A DNA stretch of 64,000 bases from an uncultured Luteitalea sp. (lineage in GTDB: Bacteria; Acidobacteriota; Vicinamibacteria; Vicinamibacterales; Vicinamibacteraceae): assembly GCA_934541105.1 (NCBI GenBank), contig CAKTDA010000004.1:186001-250000 (forward strand). Direction: 5' to 3'. A program made the translations under genes and the position numbers. Below are positions 54,451 through 64,000 of the stretch, piece by piece. Each line of letters starts with the position of its first letter. Position 1 is the stretch's first letter. The notes beneath the pieces are model-generated. The model saw nothing but the letters and a program-made list of their open reading frames with translations. It was not told the origin of the DNA and did no database searches.

Positions 54451-55299
54451 ATGGGCACGCCGACACCTCTCGAGAGCCGCCTGTCGCGGGTCAAGACGCC
54501 GGGCGAGCCCGTGATCGTCTTCGAGCACGTGTTCCTCGCGTTCGGCGACAACGTGATCCTGAAGGACGTGAGCTTCGAGCTGCGCGCGGGCTACTCGAAG
54601 ATCTTCCTCGGGGCCAGCGGCGCCGGCAAGAGCACGATCCTGAAGTTGATCCTGGGCCTGCTCAAGCCGCAGGCCGGCCGGATCTGGGTCAACGGCGTGC
54701 GGGTGGACGAACTGCGCGAGACCGACATGATGAAGGTCCGCGACGATCTCGGGATGGTGTTCCAGGAGGGCGCGCTGTTCGACTCGCTGACCGTCCGCGA
54801 GAACGTCGGGTACAAGCTGTACGAGGAGAGCGACATGGATCTCGATGCCGTCCACAGCCGCGTGGAGGACGTCCTCGGCTGGGTCGAGCTCGAGGAGCAC
54901 ATCGACAAGATGCCCTCGCAGTTGTCCGGCGGGCAGCGACGTCGCGTGGCGATCGCGCGCGCGATGACGTTCCAGCCCGCCATCCTGCTCTACGACGAGC
55001 CGACGACGGGCCTTGACCCGATCACCTCGCTCACCATCGCGGACGAGATCGTGAAGATGCGCGACATCGAAGGTGTGAGCTCCATCATGGTCACCCACCA
55101 GTTGCGCGATGCGTTCCGCGTCGCCGAGCAGATGGCGGTGCGCGGCGAGGACGGCAAGGCCCACATCGTGCCTGCCACGCCCGAGAAGCTGGCGCAGACC
55201 GAGTTCGTCATGCTGCGGGACGGACTGATTGCCTTCGAGGGCACGGCGCCGGAGTTCCGGGCGTCCGACGACCCCTACCTGCAGCTTTTCCTGAGTTGA
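54451..55299 (+). CDS. mlaF: MlaF-type ABC transporter ATP-binding protein
   Basis: 282 aa. Walker A LGASGAGKSTILKLI, Q-loop MVFQEGALFDSLTVREN, signature LSGGQRRRVAIARAM, Walker B ILLYDEPTTGLD, H-loop VTHQLRDAF. The FQEGALFDSLTV wording is typical of Mla/Ttg2A ATPases. It powers lipid transfer with MlaE; the substrate-binding MCE protein follows after four bases. Confidence 0.95.
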   Translation: MGTPTPLESRLSRVKTPGEPVIVFEHVFLAFGDNVILKDVSFELRAGYSKIFLGASGAGKSTILKLILGLLKPQAGRIWVNGVRVDELRETDMMKVRDDLGMVFQEGALFDSLTVRENVGYKLYEESDMDLDAVHSRVEDVLGWVELEEHIDKMPSQLSGGQRRRVAIARAMTFQPAILLYDEPTTGLDPITSLTIADEIVKMRDIEGVSSIMVTHQLRDAFRVAEQMAVRGEDGKAHIVPATPEKLAQTEFVMLRDGLIAFEGTAPEFRASDDPYLQLFLS

Positions 55300-55303
55300 T
55301 CCC

Positions 55304-56344
55304 ATGCCCCGCACACGAACCCTCGCCTGGTCCCAGCTCAAGATCGGCATCCTCGCCGTTGCGGCGTTCACGCTCGCGACCCTGCTCATCTTTGCCGTCG
55401 GCGGTGATGCGGGCCTGTTCTCCGGCCGCCACTACCTGAAGACACGGTTCCCGAACGCGGCGGGCGTGCAGTCGGGTGCGGTGGTGCGCCTGGCTGGCGT
55501 CAACGTCGGGGCCGTCGAGGACGTGTACTTCGACGGCGCGGTCGTGGAGATGGTGCTGCGCGTGCGCCCGGATGCGATGGACAAGATCACCACCCGCTCG
55601 ATTGCGCAGGTCGGCTCGGTGAGCCTCCTCGGCGAGGGGGCCATCGACATCACCGCGTCGAGCGAGGGCGAGCGCCTCGACGAGTGGGCCTACATCGCGT
55701 CGGGCCGCACGCCGGGACAGATTGCCGACGTGGCCGAGAACGCGTCGCAGACCCTCGCCCAGGCCACGCAGCTCATCGAGGACGTCCGCGCCGGCAAGGG
55801 CACGGTCGGCAAGCTCTTCACGGAGGATCAGCTCTACAAGCAGCTTGCAGGCGTGGTGCAGGCCACCGACAAGGTCATCGAGGCCATCGAGCAGGGGCGC
55901 GGACCCGCGGGCACGCTGATCAACAACCGCGAGGCGGCCCGCAACCTCGAGCGCGCACTCGCGAACCTCGACACGGTCACGTCGGGCATCGCGAGCGGCA
56001 AGGGCACGCTCGGCACGCTGCTGAACGACGACGCGCTGGCGCGCTCGCTGACGGCCACGACCGACAACCTGCGGACGCTTTCTGCCAGCCTGCGGGCGGG
56101 CGAGGGCACCGCCGGCAAGCTGCTCACCGACGCGGCGCTCTATAATCGGCTCGATTCCGTGGTGCAGCGGCTCGACACGCTGGTGACGGGCCTCAACCGC
56201 GGGGACGGCACGGCCGGACGGCTGCTGCACGACAAGCAGCTGTACGACAACATGAACACCGCGGTGAACGAGCTGCGCGGCCTGCTTGCCGACATCCGCA
56301 AGGACCCGAAGAAGTACCTGAACGTGAAGGTCAGCATCTTCTGA
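55304..56344 (+). CDS. mlaD: MCE-domain protein (MlaD family) with five C-terminal repeats
   Basis: 346 aa. One N-terminal membrane helix (13-32), an MCE domain (about 40-120: YLKTRFPNAAGVQSGAVVRLAGVNVGAVEDV), then a helical tail with five copies of a G-x-G-x-x-G-x-L motif at about 164-178, 198-210, 232-245, 266-280 and 300-314, spaced about 34 residues (GKGTVGKLFTEDQLY, GEGTAGKLLTDAALY). The repeats probably build a long helical needle or coiled coil across the periplasm. Forms hexamers in relatives and carries lipids. Confidence 0.92.
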   Translation: MPRTRTLAWSQLKIGILAVAAFTLATLLIFAVGGDAGLFSGRHYLKTRFPNAAGVQSGAVVRLAGVNVGAVEDVYFDGAVVEMVLRVRPDAMDKITTRSIAQVGSVSLLGEGAIDITASSEGERLDEWAYIASGRTPGQIADVAENASQTLAQATQLIEDVRAGKGTVGKLFTEDQLYKQLAGVVQATDKVIEAIEQGRGPAGTLINNREAARNLERALANLDTVTSGIASGKGTLGTLLNDDALARSLTATTDNLRTLSASLRAGEGTAGKLLTDAALYNRLDSVVQRLDTLVTGLNRGDGTAGRLLHDKQLYDNMNTAVNELRGLLADIRKDPKKYLNVKVSIF

Positions 56345-56356
56345 CGGCTACAGAAC

Positions 56357-56776
56357 ATGACCGAATGGACCAACATCTGGCTCGCGACGATTGCCATCGC
56401 CACCCTGGTGATGGCGCTGATCCAGGTGGGGGCGCTCGTCGCCGCCGCCATCACGGCCCGGCGCGTCCAGGCGCAGGTGGCCCGCCTCGAACAGCAGGTG
56501 CAGCCCCTCGTCGAGCGCGTGAACGTGATTGGCGCAGACGCCGCGCGCATCTCCGCCCTGGCCGTGCAGCAGGCCGAGAAAGCCGACGTCGCGTTCACGA
56601 GCGCCACACGGCGTATGGATCAGACGCTCGCGGTAGTGCAGAATGCGGTCGTTACGCCAGCCCGAGAAGGCATGGCGTTGGCCGCTGCCGTCCGGGCCGC
56701 GGTCGGCTCCCTCAAGAAGGGATCCGTCCGTCGCAAGTCCGCCGGTGAGGACGACGACGCCCTGTTCATCGGCTGA
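56357..56776 (+). CDS. Small membrane protein with coiled coil, DUF948-like
   Basis: 139 aa. One N-terminal membrane helix (WLATIAIATLVMALIQVGALVAAAI), then an amphipathic coiled coil (RRVQAQVARLEQQVQPLVERVNVIG...) and a basic/acidic tail (KKGSVRRKSAGEDDDALFIG). The pattern matches DUF948-type proteins. It starts 12 bp after mlaD and may belong to the transporter operon. Confidence 0.65.
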   Translation: MTEWTNIWLATIAIATLVMALIQVGALVAAAITARRVQAQVARLEQQVQPLVERVNVIGADAARISALAVQQAEKADVAFTSATRRMDQTLAVVQNAVVTPAREGMALAAAVRAAVGSLKKGSVRRKSAGEDDDALFIG

Positions 56777-56827
56777 CACCCGTATCTCCGGCGCGTACGC
56801 GCGCCTCTCCGCGGAGGACTGGAGTCG

Positions 56828-57391
56828 ATGAACCAGATGGCCACTCGGGTCGCGGCAGTCTGCCTTGCATCCATGCTCACGCTTGCACTGCCCGCAAGCG
56901 CGCAGCCGCCACAGGCAGCCACGGCCGCCGCGGTGAAGCAACTCGCCACGCTGCTGGTGCCGGCCGACGGCGCCCCCGGTCCGCGCTTCATTGCGGCGGA
57001 GGACCCGACCGACACCACGCGGTTCGTGGCCGCCATGCTCCTGCCAGACCTGCAGCTGCTGCTGGTGTCGGCCACGTACTCGGCGCCCGTGCTGCTCCGC
57101 GAGCGCGTCCTGACGCGCAAGTATCGCGACGCCTACCAGGACCTGCAGGCCGCCTCCGAGCCGGACGGCAAGATCGTCGTCGAGGACCTGCTCGCAAACG
57201 GCCTCTTCTTCAAGCCGGCAAAGGGCCAGGCCGCCGACGCGGCGACGCTCGACGGCAAGACCGTCACCTTCGACGGTCAGTGGCGCAAGGCGAAGCTGAA
57301 GGAGGAGGAGTACACCGCCGCGTTCGAGGCTGCCGAGAAGGCCTACACCCGGCTGCTCGGCCTGCTCGTCACCCAGGCCAAGCTGCGCTAG
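56828..57391 (+). CDS. Secreted protein of unknown function
   Basis: 187 aa with a signal peptide (MNQMATRVAAVCLASMLTLALPASAQ) and a mixed helical mature part (ATLLVPADGAPGPRFIAAEDPTDTTRFVAAMLLPDLQLLLVSATYSAPVLLRERVL). No family recognised; its place after the mla genes hints at an envelope role. A purine-rich stretch precedes the ATG. Confidence 0.65.
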   Translation: MNQMATRVAAVCLASMLTLALPASAQPPQAATAAAVKQLATLLVPADGAPGPRFIAAEDPTDTTRFVAAMLLPDLQLLLVSATYSAPVLLRERVLTRKYRDAYQDLQAASEPDGKIVVEDLLANGLFFKPAKGQAADAATLDGKTVTFDGQWRKAKLKEEEYTAAFEAAEKAYTRLLGLLVTQAKLR

Positions 57392-57394
57392 CCG

Positions 57395-58024
57395 GTGCCG
57401 CCGTACGCGCTTGCCATCTTCGACTTCGACGGCACGCTCGCCGACAGCTGGCGGCTGATGGGGGAGGCGATGATCGACGCCTCCGATCGCTTCGGCTACA
57501 AGCGCCTCTCGCCCGAAGAGGCACAGGACCTGCGGGGCAAGGACAACCGCGTGGTCATGGAGGCCCTGGGCGTGCGCGCGTGGCAGGTGCCGCAGATCGT
57601 GCTGCACATGCGGCAGGTCGCGCTGCGGCGCGCCGGCGAGATCGCGCTGTTTCCCGGCGTGCCGGCCATGCTCGACGGCCTGCGGCACGCGGGCATCCGC
57701 CTGGCAATCGTCAGCTCGAACGGGGAGGAGGCGGTCCGCGCCGTGCTCGGGGCGGAGACGTCCCGCCTCGTGGACGACTACGAGTGCGGCGCAGCCATCT
57801 TCGGCAAGGCGCCGCGGTTCCGCCGCGTCGTGCGCCGGGCGCGCGTCGCGCCGGCGCACGCCATCGGCATTGGCGACGAGGCCAGGGACATCGACGCGGC
57901 GCATGCCGCCGGCATCACCGCCGGGGCGGTGACGTGGGGGTACGCAACCGCGGACCTGCTCCGCAGTCGCGCTCCCGCCCACGTCTTCGACGCGATGGAC
58001 GAGATCACGCGGCTGCTGACCTGA
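57395..58024 (+). CDS. HAD-superfamily phosphatase (phosphoglycolate-phosphatase-like)
   Basis: 209 aa. Motif I FDFDGTLADSW with the nucleophile Asp and acid/base Asp, motif II IVSSNGE, lysine of motif III in FGKAPRFRRVV, and motif IV GIGDEARDIDAAHAAG. Cap domain lies between 20 and 85. Hydrolyses a small phosphate ester; the substrate cannot be told. GTG 57395 follows the preceding stop by three bases. Confidence 0.9.
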   Translation: MPPYALAIFDFDGTLADSWRLMGEAMIDASDRFGYKRLSPEEAQDLRGKDNRVVMEALGVRAWQVPQIVLHMRQVALRRAGEIALFPGVPAMLDGLRHAGIRLAIVSSNGEEAVRAVLGAETSRLVDDYECGAAIFGKAPRFRRVVRRARVAPAHAIGIGDEARDIDAAHAAGITAGAVTWGYATADLLRSRAPAHVFDAMDEITRLLT

Positions 58025-58042
58025 GCCCCTCCCGGCGCATCC

Positions 58043-59701
58043 TCAGCGCGATTCGGTCCTGCGCACGGTCGGGTAGGTGATCCCGAGCTGCTCCAGATAG
58101 GTCCTGTACCGTGTCGGATCGTAGTAGTACTTGCGCAGTTCCGGCTTGAACTTCGCCATCACGTCCGTGTTCAGCTCGATCGCCGGCGTGTCCGTCTCGC
58201 GGATCAACGCCTGGTACTTGCGGTCCTTCGTCTGCACGTCGTCGAAGTAGCCGCGGGCGGACGTGACGACGTCGGGGCGCAGCAGGACGTCGATGACGGT
58301 CATCGCGACGACCTGCGCGCCGTGGTTGACGCCCTTGTGGGCGATGGGGGTCGCCATCGAGATTGCGTTGGCCCAGTTGTGGCCCGGCCCGGCCTGGAAG
58401 TTGGCGGGGAAGCGCAGGCTCACGGTCGGCACGGTCCAGGAGATGTCGCCGATGTCGTCGGACCCGCCGCCGCGGCGCTCGTTCTCCGGGATCTCGTGCT
58501 GGCCCTTCAGGTCGTCGATCTTGCTGGCGAGGCCGACGACGGGCACGCCGAGTTCCTGCTGGGTGGCCTTCGCGAGCGTGACGTCGGCGTCGGTCCACTG
58601 CGGCAGGCCGACCGCCGTGATGTTGGCGTGCATCGTCTCGGCGAGGGGCTTGTTGAAGTGCTGCGGCCATGCCGAGCCGAGCACGCGCGAGGTCCACGTG
58701 GTGTCGGTCATGAGCGCGGCGCCCTTCGCGATGTTGTCGCCGATCTCCCAGAGCCCCTTGATGCGGTCGTAGTCGGTCTCGCGGAAGTAGTACCAGACGC
58801 TCGCGCGGCGGGGCACGACGTTGGGCTGGTCGCCGCCGTTGGTGATGATGTAGTGCGACCGGTGCTGGAGGCGGAGGTGCTCGCGGCGGACGTTCCAGCC
58901 GGCGTTCATCAGTTCCACGGCGTCGAGTGCCGACTTGCCGCGCCACGGCGCGCCCGCGCTGTGGGCCGTCTCGCCCTCGAAGGTGTACTCGACCGAGACG
59001 AGGCCGGTGCCTTCACGCTCGCCCCACGAGGTCTCGAGCGCCGAGCCCACGTGGTTGTAGAGCACGACGTCCACGTCCCTGAAGAGGCCGGCGCGGATGT
59101 AGTACGCCTTCGTGCCGACCACTTCCTCGGCGATGCCCGGCCAGATCACGAGCGTGCCGGGCAGCTTCTCCTTCTCCATCTGCCGCTTCACGGCAATGGC
59201 CGCGACGATGTTGAGCGGCGTGCCGGAGTTGTGCCCCTCGCCGTGGCCAGGCGCGCCCTCGACGATCGGGTCGTGATAGGCGACTCCGGGCTTCTGCGAC
59301 CCCTGCGGGATGCCGTCCACGTCGGAGCCGAGCGCGATGACCGGCTTGCCCGAGCCCCAGCGGGCCACCCACATGGTCGGGATCCCGGCATAACCCCGCT
59401 CGATGCGGAACCCTTCCTTCTCGAGGATGGCTGTCAGGTACTTCTGTGTCTCGAACTCCTGGAAGCCGAGTTCCGAGAAGCTGAAGACCATGTCGGTCAT
59501 CTGCTGGCCGAGGTCGAAGAGGGCCTGCGACTTCACGTCGGCCTGCACGGCGGCCTTCAGGGCCTGCACGCGCGGGGCGACCTGGCTTGCCACGGGCGCC
59601 TGGCTCCGGGATGCGTCGGGCCGCGGCGCGTCCTGCGCCTGCAACCCCGCGCTGGCGAGGGCCAGGAGCGCCACGACGGGGAGGAATGCACGAGTCGTCA
59701 T
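58043..59701 (-). CDS. Secreted M20D amidohydrolase (AbgB/aminobenzoyl-glutamate utilisation type)
   Basis: 552 aa with signal peptide MTTRAFLPVVALLALASAGLQAQ. Metallopeptidase features: FSELGFQEFETQKYL, LGSDVDGIPQGSQ, GHGEGHNSGTPLNI, EEVVGTKAYYIRAG, and the dimerisation domain with GETAHSAGAPWRGKSALDAVELM; HKGVNHGAQVVAMT near the end supplies the last metal ligand. Cleaves N-acyl or aminobenzoyl amino-acid amides. An in-frame ATG at 59716 (MKMAGM) is an alternative start. Converges on the HAD gene with an 18-bp gap. Confidence 0.9.
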   Translation of the reverse strand: MTTRAFLPVVALLALASAGLQAQDAPRPDASRSQAPVASQVAPRVQALKAAVQADVKSQALFDLGQQMTDMVFSFSELGFQEFETQKYLTAILEKEGFRIERGYAGIPTMWVARWGSGKPVIALGSDVDGIPQGSQKPGVAYHDPIVEGAPGHGEGHNSGTPLNIVAAIAVKRQMEKEKLPGTLVIWPGIAEEVVGTKAYYIRAGLFRDVDVVLYNHVGSALETSWGEREGTGLVSVEYTFEGETAHSAGAPWRGKSALDAVELMNAGWNVRREHLRLQHRSHYIITNGGDQPNVVPRRASVWYYFRETDYDRIKGLWEIGDNIAKGAALMTDTTWTSRVLGSAWPQHFNKPLAETMHANITAVGLPQWTDADVTLAKATQQELGVPVVGLASKIDDLKGQHEIPENERRGGGSDDIGDISWTVPTVSLRFPANFQAGPGHNWANAISMATPIAHKGVNHGAQVVAMTVIDVLLRPDVVTSARGYFDDVQTKDRKYQALIRETDTPAIELNTDVMAKFKPELRKYYYDPTRYRTYLEQLGITYPTVRRTESR

Positions 59702-59800
59702 GCCGGCCATCTTCACGTAGGGGACGGCCGGGAGTCACGCGCTAGGTCTGGCATGAAAGAACGCCGAACGAGGTCGGGCGCGTCCCCCGAACGCGCCTGG

Positions 59801-61339
59801 TCAGGCCGGCGTGGGCGTGTCGGGATCGGGCGATGGCGGCACGGACCCGCCGTTGGTCCGCTGCGCCACCCGCGACAGGAGCTGCTCGAGCTTGAAGCCC
59901 GTGAGCGACTCGATGACAGGCGGTACCTGCGCGATGACCCGCGCGACCTCGTTGGTGATGGCCGAGACCTGGCCCTCGCTGCCCGCCCCGGTGTTGACCA
60001 TCGTGATGCGGTCTATGCGCGACAGCGGTTCGGCGACGGCACGGGCAATCTCCGGCAGGATGGGCGCCAGCAGCTGGAGGACCGCGGCTTCGTTGTACTT
60101 CTGCCAGGCCTCGGCCTTCTTCTCCATGGCCAGCGCTTCGGCGAGGCCCTGCGCCCTGCGGGATTCGGCTTCGGCCAGCCCGCGTGCCTTGGCGACCTCG
60201 GCTTCGGCCACGCCCTGTGCCTGTGAGACGGCAGCTGCCGCGAGTCCACGCGCGCGTTCGCCTTCGGCCAGGCGTTCGAGCCGGGCCCGCTCGGCGTCGG
60301 CCTCGGTCTCGACGCGGCGGCGAGCGGCCTCGGCGAGCGTCTCGGTCTCGTAGCGCTTGGCATCGGCTTGCCGGCGGATCGTCGCGTCGAGTTCCTTCTC
60401 CTTGCGCTTGATCTCCTGTTCCTGCAGCTCGATCTCCATGGTCTTCTTCTGGAGTTCGTAGGCCATCTCGGCTTCGGCCCGCTTGCGGTTGGCCACGCTC
60501 TGCTGCTCGGCGATTGCCTGCTGTGCCTGGAAGTTGGCGATCTCGGAGGCGCGGGTCGTGGCAGCATCCGCCTCGCGCTGGCGGCGATCGCGTTCGGCGT
60601 TGGCCTCGGCGACGAACGCGTCCCGGCGCGCCTCGGCTTCCTGGGCGAGCTTGAGCGCTTCGGCCTGCCGCTCACGCGTCTCGCGCTCGGCGTCGGCCTG
60701 CGCGATCGACGCCTCCTTGAGCGCATTGGCCTCGGCGATCGCGGCCGTTCGCTTGACCTCCGCGATCCGGGGCTTGCCGAGGGCTTCGAGGTAACCGTGC
60801 TTGTCGCGGATGTCGCGGATCGTGAACGAGTCGATGCCGAGACCCATGTTGGCGAGGTCGCCTGCCGAGATCTCCTGGACCTTCTGGGCGAACTGGTCCC
60901 GGTTCTTGTAGATGTCCTCCACCGACAGCGTGCCGAGGATGGCCCGCAGGTGGCCCTGCACGGTGTCGAGCGCGATCTTGACGATCTCCTCGGGCTTCAT
61001 CCCGAGGAACCGTTCGGCGGCCGCGTGCAGCGAGACCTCGTCCTTCTTGATCTTGATCTGGGCGACGCCATCGACGATCACCGGCACACCCTGCGACGTG
61101 TAGACCTCGGGGGTGTTGACGTCGAGGGTCATGATCTCGAGCGAGAGCCGATTCCAGGTCGAGAACAGCGGCACGACCACGCCGGCGCCGCCGGTGATGA
61201 AGCGGACGGGACCGCGTCCCGACACCACGATCACTTCATTGGGCCCGGCCTTGCGCAGGAACGCGAGGTAGGCGAGCACCAGACCCGCGGCCAGTCCCAC
61301 GAGAACCAGAACCGCGGAGATGAGGAACAACTCGGGCAC
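59801..61339 (-). CDS. floT: Flotillin family (SPFH) membrane scaffold protein
   Basis: 512 aa. N-terminal membrane segment (LFLISAVLVLVGLAAGLVLAYL), SPFH/band-7 domain (about 30-195: VIVVSGRG... ISAGDLANMGLGIDSFTIRDIRD), a long Ala/Glu/Arg coiled coil (about 200-430) with EA-rich repeats (AQGVAEAEVAKARGLAEAES), and a C-terminal tail. Organises membrane microdomains. The NfeD-like gene lies 18 bp upstream on the same strand, the classical YuaG/YuaF pairing. Confidence 0.93.
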   Translation of the reverse strand: MPELFLISAVLVLVGLAAGLVLAYLAFLRKAGPNEVIVVSGRGPVRFITGGAGVVVPLFSTWNRLSLEIMTLDVNTPEVYTSQGVPVIVDGVAQIKIKKDEVSLHAAAERFLGMKPEEIVKIALDTVQGHLRAILGTLSVEDIYKNRDQFAQKVQEISAGDLANMGLGIDSFTIRDIRDKHGYLEALGKPRIAEVKRTAAIAEANALKEASIAQADAERETRERQAEALKLAQEAEARRDAFVAEANAERDRRQREADAATTRASEIANFQAQQAIAEQQSVANRKRAEAEMAYELQKKTMEIELQEQEIKRKEKELDATIRRQADAKRYETETLAEAARRRVETEADAERARLERLAEGERARGLAAAAVSQAQGVAEAEVAKARGLAEAESRRAQGLAEALAMEKKAEAWQKYNEAAVLQLLAPILPEIARAVAEPLSRIDRITMVNTGAGSEGQVSAITNEVARVIAQVPPVIESLTGFKLEQLLSRVAQRTNGGSVPPSPDPDTPTPA

Positions 61340-61357
61340 GAGGAACCCTCCAGTCCG

Positions 61358-61897
61358 TCAGGCCTTGCTTTCCGAAGCGGCGTGAGCCTCGACGATCAGC
61401 GTGACGCCGGCGACACGCACGACCGTGGCGATCGATCCACGCGACAGCGGAGCGCCGTCTGCGGTCCGGGCCGATGCCGTGTGGCGCTGCCCCCGCACGA
61501 GGGCCGCCACCTCGCCGATCCCGTCCTGCGGAATCGGCGTGACGACTTCCGCGGTGGCGCCGACGAGATCCTGCTCGCGTACCGTCTGCGTGCCCGTGGA
61601 GGAGGCCAGGATGCGCCAGGCAGCGTACGTGACGATGTAGGTGAAGACGGCCGCCCCGCCGAGCGCGACCCCGACGGTCGCCTCCTTCGAGAGGGCGAAC
61701 CCGTACGTCGCGACAAGGCCGAGGGCGCCGATCGCCCCGCAGAACGTGGCGATCGTCAGTGGCGAGAACAGGGGGAAATGGAACCCGCCATCACCCGCGC
61801 CGGCGTCGTCGAGATCGAAGGCGTGACCAAGGACCAGGGCGATGGCGACATAGCCGCAGCCGGCAACCGCCAGGGCGACGTAGGTCAGGGTCAGCAT
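61358..61897 (-). CDS. NfeD-like / YuaF-type membrane protein
   Basis: 179 aa: about three membrane helices (4-24, 45-68, 75-97) and a C-terminal OB-fold (VREQDLVGATAEVVTPIPQDGIGEVAALVRGQRHTASARTADGAPLSRGSIATVVRV) as in NfeD proteins. Partner of the flotillin encoded next. ATG 61897 is divergent from prfC with 74 bp between. Confidence 0.85.
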   Translation of the reverse strand: MLTLTYVALAVAGCGYVAIALVLGHAFDLDDAGAGDGGFHFPLFSPLTIATFCGAIGALGLVATYGFALSKEATVGVALGGAAVFTYIVTYAAWRILASSTGTQTVREQDLVGATAEVVTPIPQDGIGEVAALVRGQRHTASARTADGAPLSRGSIATVVRVAGVTLIVEAHAASESKA

Positions 61898-61959
61898 GGA
61901 ATGCGACTCATCCTAACAGACGAGCCGGTGACGTGGACGGGTCGGTATCCGATCTGATC

Positions 61960-61965
61960 GACAAT
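61960..61965 (+). promoter_or_regulatory. prfC -10 element GACAAT, near-leaderless
   Basis: GACAAT ends six bases before ATG 61972, so transcription would start at or beside the start codon. The same hexamer stands seven bases before the tautomerase start (63603). Confidence 0.45.
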
Positions 61966-61971
61966 AGCGGG

Positions 61972-63567
<1,596 letters not shown>

Positions 63568-63595
63568 TTGCACGACATCCGCCTTGCGCGACAAT
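63568..63595 (+). promoter_or_regulatory. Tautomerase gene promoter
   Basis: TTGCAC (63568-63573), 16-base spacer, GACAAT (63590-63595), then ATG after seven bases: a full sigma-70-like promoter and near-leaderless start, overlapping the last bases of prfC. Confidence 0.5.
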
Positions 63596-63602
63596 CATCC
63601 CC

Positions 63603-63815
63603 ATGCCGTACGTGAACGTGCAGATCATCCGGGGCGCCACGCGTGAACAGAAGGCCGAGATCATCGGCGACATCACGGCGTCGCTCGTGCGCGTCCTCGG
63701 CAAGAAGCCGGAGCACACCCACGTCGTGATCCAGGAGATTGCCGAGGAGGACTGGGGCTTCGGCGGTCTGCCCACCGACGTGTGGAAGGAGCGCCGGCGC
63801 GGAGGCACCGCATGA
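63603..63815 (+). CDS. 4-oxalocrotonate tautomerase family protein
   Basis: 70 aa. The sequence begins MPYVNVQI, so Pro1 after Met removal is the catalytic base of this family; EQKAEIIGDITASLVRVLGKKPEHTHVVIQEIAEEDWGFGG is the typical body. Forms hexamers and isomerises 2-hydroxymuconate-like keto acids. Its stop overlaps the next start (ATGA). Confidence 0.92.
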   Translation: MPYVNVQIIRGATREQKAEIIGDITASLVRVLGKKPEHTHVVIQEIAEEDWGFGGLPTDVWKERRRGGTA

Positions 63816-64000
63816 CACGCCGACACATCGGCATCCTCCCGGCGCTCGTCGTCCTGCTTGCCGGCGCTGGTGCGGGGCAGGGGCAGCCCGCGTCGACCGG
63901 CCAGCCCGTGGCGTCGCCCCCCGGCGCCCCGTCCGGCGCGCCTGCCTACGAGAGCCGCCTCGAGATCGCCGACATCCGCACCGGCGCGCGCCGTGTGGTC
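63812..64000 (+). CDS. Exported protein, 5' part only (possible TolB/PD40 beta-propeller)
   Basis: 63 codons visible to the window edge. Signal peptide MTRRHIGILPALVVLLAGAGAG, Pro/Ala-rich stretch, then YESRLEIADIRTGARRVV, which resembles the start of WD40-like (PD40/TolB-type) secreted proteins. ATG 63812 overlaps the tautomerase stop. Function cannot be judged from this piece. Confidence 0.55.
   Translation, partial: MTRRHIGILPALVVLLAGAGAGQGQPASTGQPVASPPGAPSGAPAYESRLEIADIRTGARRVV

Overview
This 64 kb window is ordinary-looking chromosome from a high-GC Gram-negative bacterium, most likely an Acidobacteriota member of the Vicinamibacteria. Reasons: very GC-rich codon use; an MlaFED-type MCE transporter that implies an outer membrane; an acidobacterial-style VWFA secreted protein; a BlaI / M56-TonB fusion pair; a DUF1080 protein; and phrase-like intergenic repeats. 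This placement is inference from gene content, not a database match. I see no rRNA, tRNA, IS element, prophage, CRISPR array or plasmid function. Genes are packed with many ATGA/GTGA stop-start overlaps, and no gene-free stretch exceeds about 130 bp.

Layout. 1-7.5 kb: the 3' end of a TIM-barrel protein, a GT2 glycosyltransferase, and a tightly coupled minus-strand operon (DegT aminotransferase, NeuD/PglD acyltransferase, BKACE, polytopic membrane protein) divergent from an enolase-superfamily sugar-acid dehydratase; this looks like an unusual amino-sugar or glycoconjugate locus. 7.6-16.6 kb: phenylalanine hydroxylase, MoaA and a PabB-PabC fusion from a shared leaderless-type promoter region, a BlaI repressor with its own operator and an M56/TonB sensor, and a TPR lipoprotein. 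16.6-25.5 kb: a secreted S9 peptidase and the minus-strand operon pheA-ilvD-ilvB-ilvN-ilvC, divergent from a gamma-carbonic-anhydrase-like protein.

25.5-43.4 kb: a long plus-strand housekeeping run: hisS, aspS, phoH-ybeY-corC-era, mgtE, recO-glyQ-glyS, ppdK, corA, mutL. 43.5-50.5 kb: rarA and an rlmB-like methyltransferase, divergent from greA; then a degenerate patatin protein, a trans-sulfuration enzyme and a DHH phosphoesterase. 50.6-58 kb: VWFA protein, uvrB, mlaE-mlaF-mlaD and three small followers. 58-64 kb: a secreted M20 amidohydrolase, a flotillin/NfeD pair, prfC, a small tautomerase, and the start of a secreted protein cut by the window edge.

The most interesting signals are: an apparent terminator/attenuator in the greA leader, a parallel to the enterobacterial GraL situation; the BKACE gene translationally coupled to an amino-sugar N-acyltransferase; a perfect BlaI-type operator in front of a near-leaderless repressor gene; recurrent TGnTAnnnT extended -10 motifs placed very near start codons; a patatin-family protein that has lost its serine; a basic histone-tail-like extension on PPDK; and palindromic or phrase-like repeats that supply the stop codons of two genes. 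No clearly new multi-gene defence or mobile system was found.
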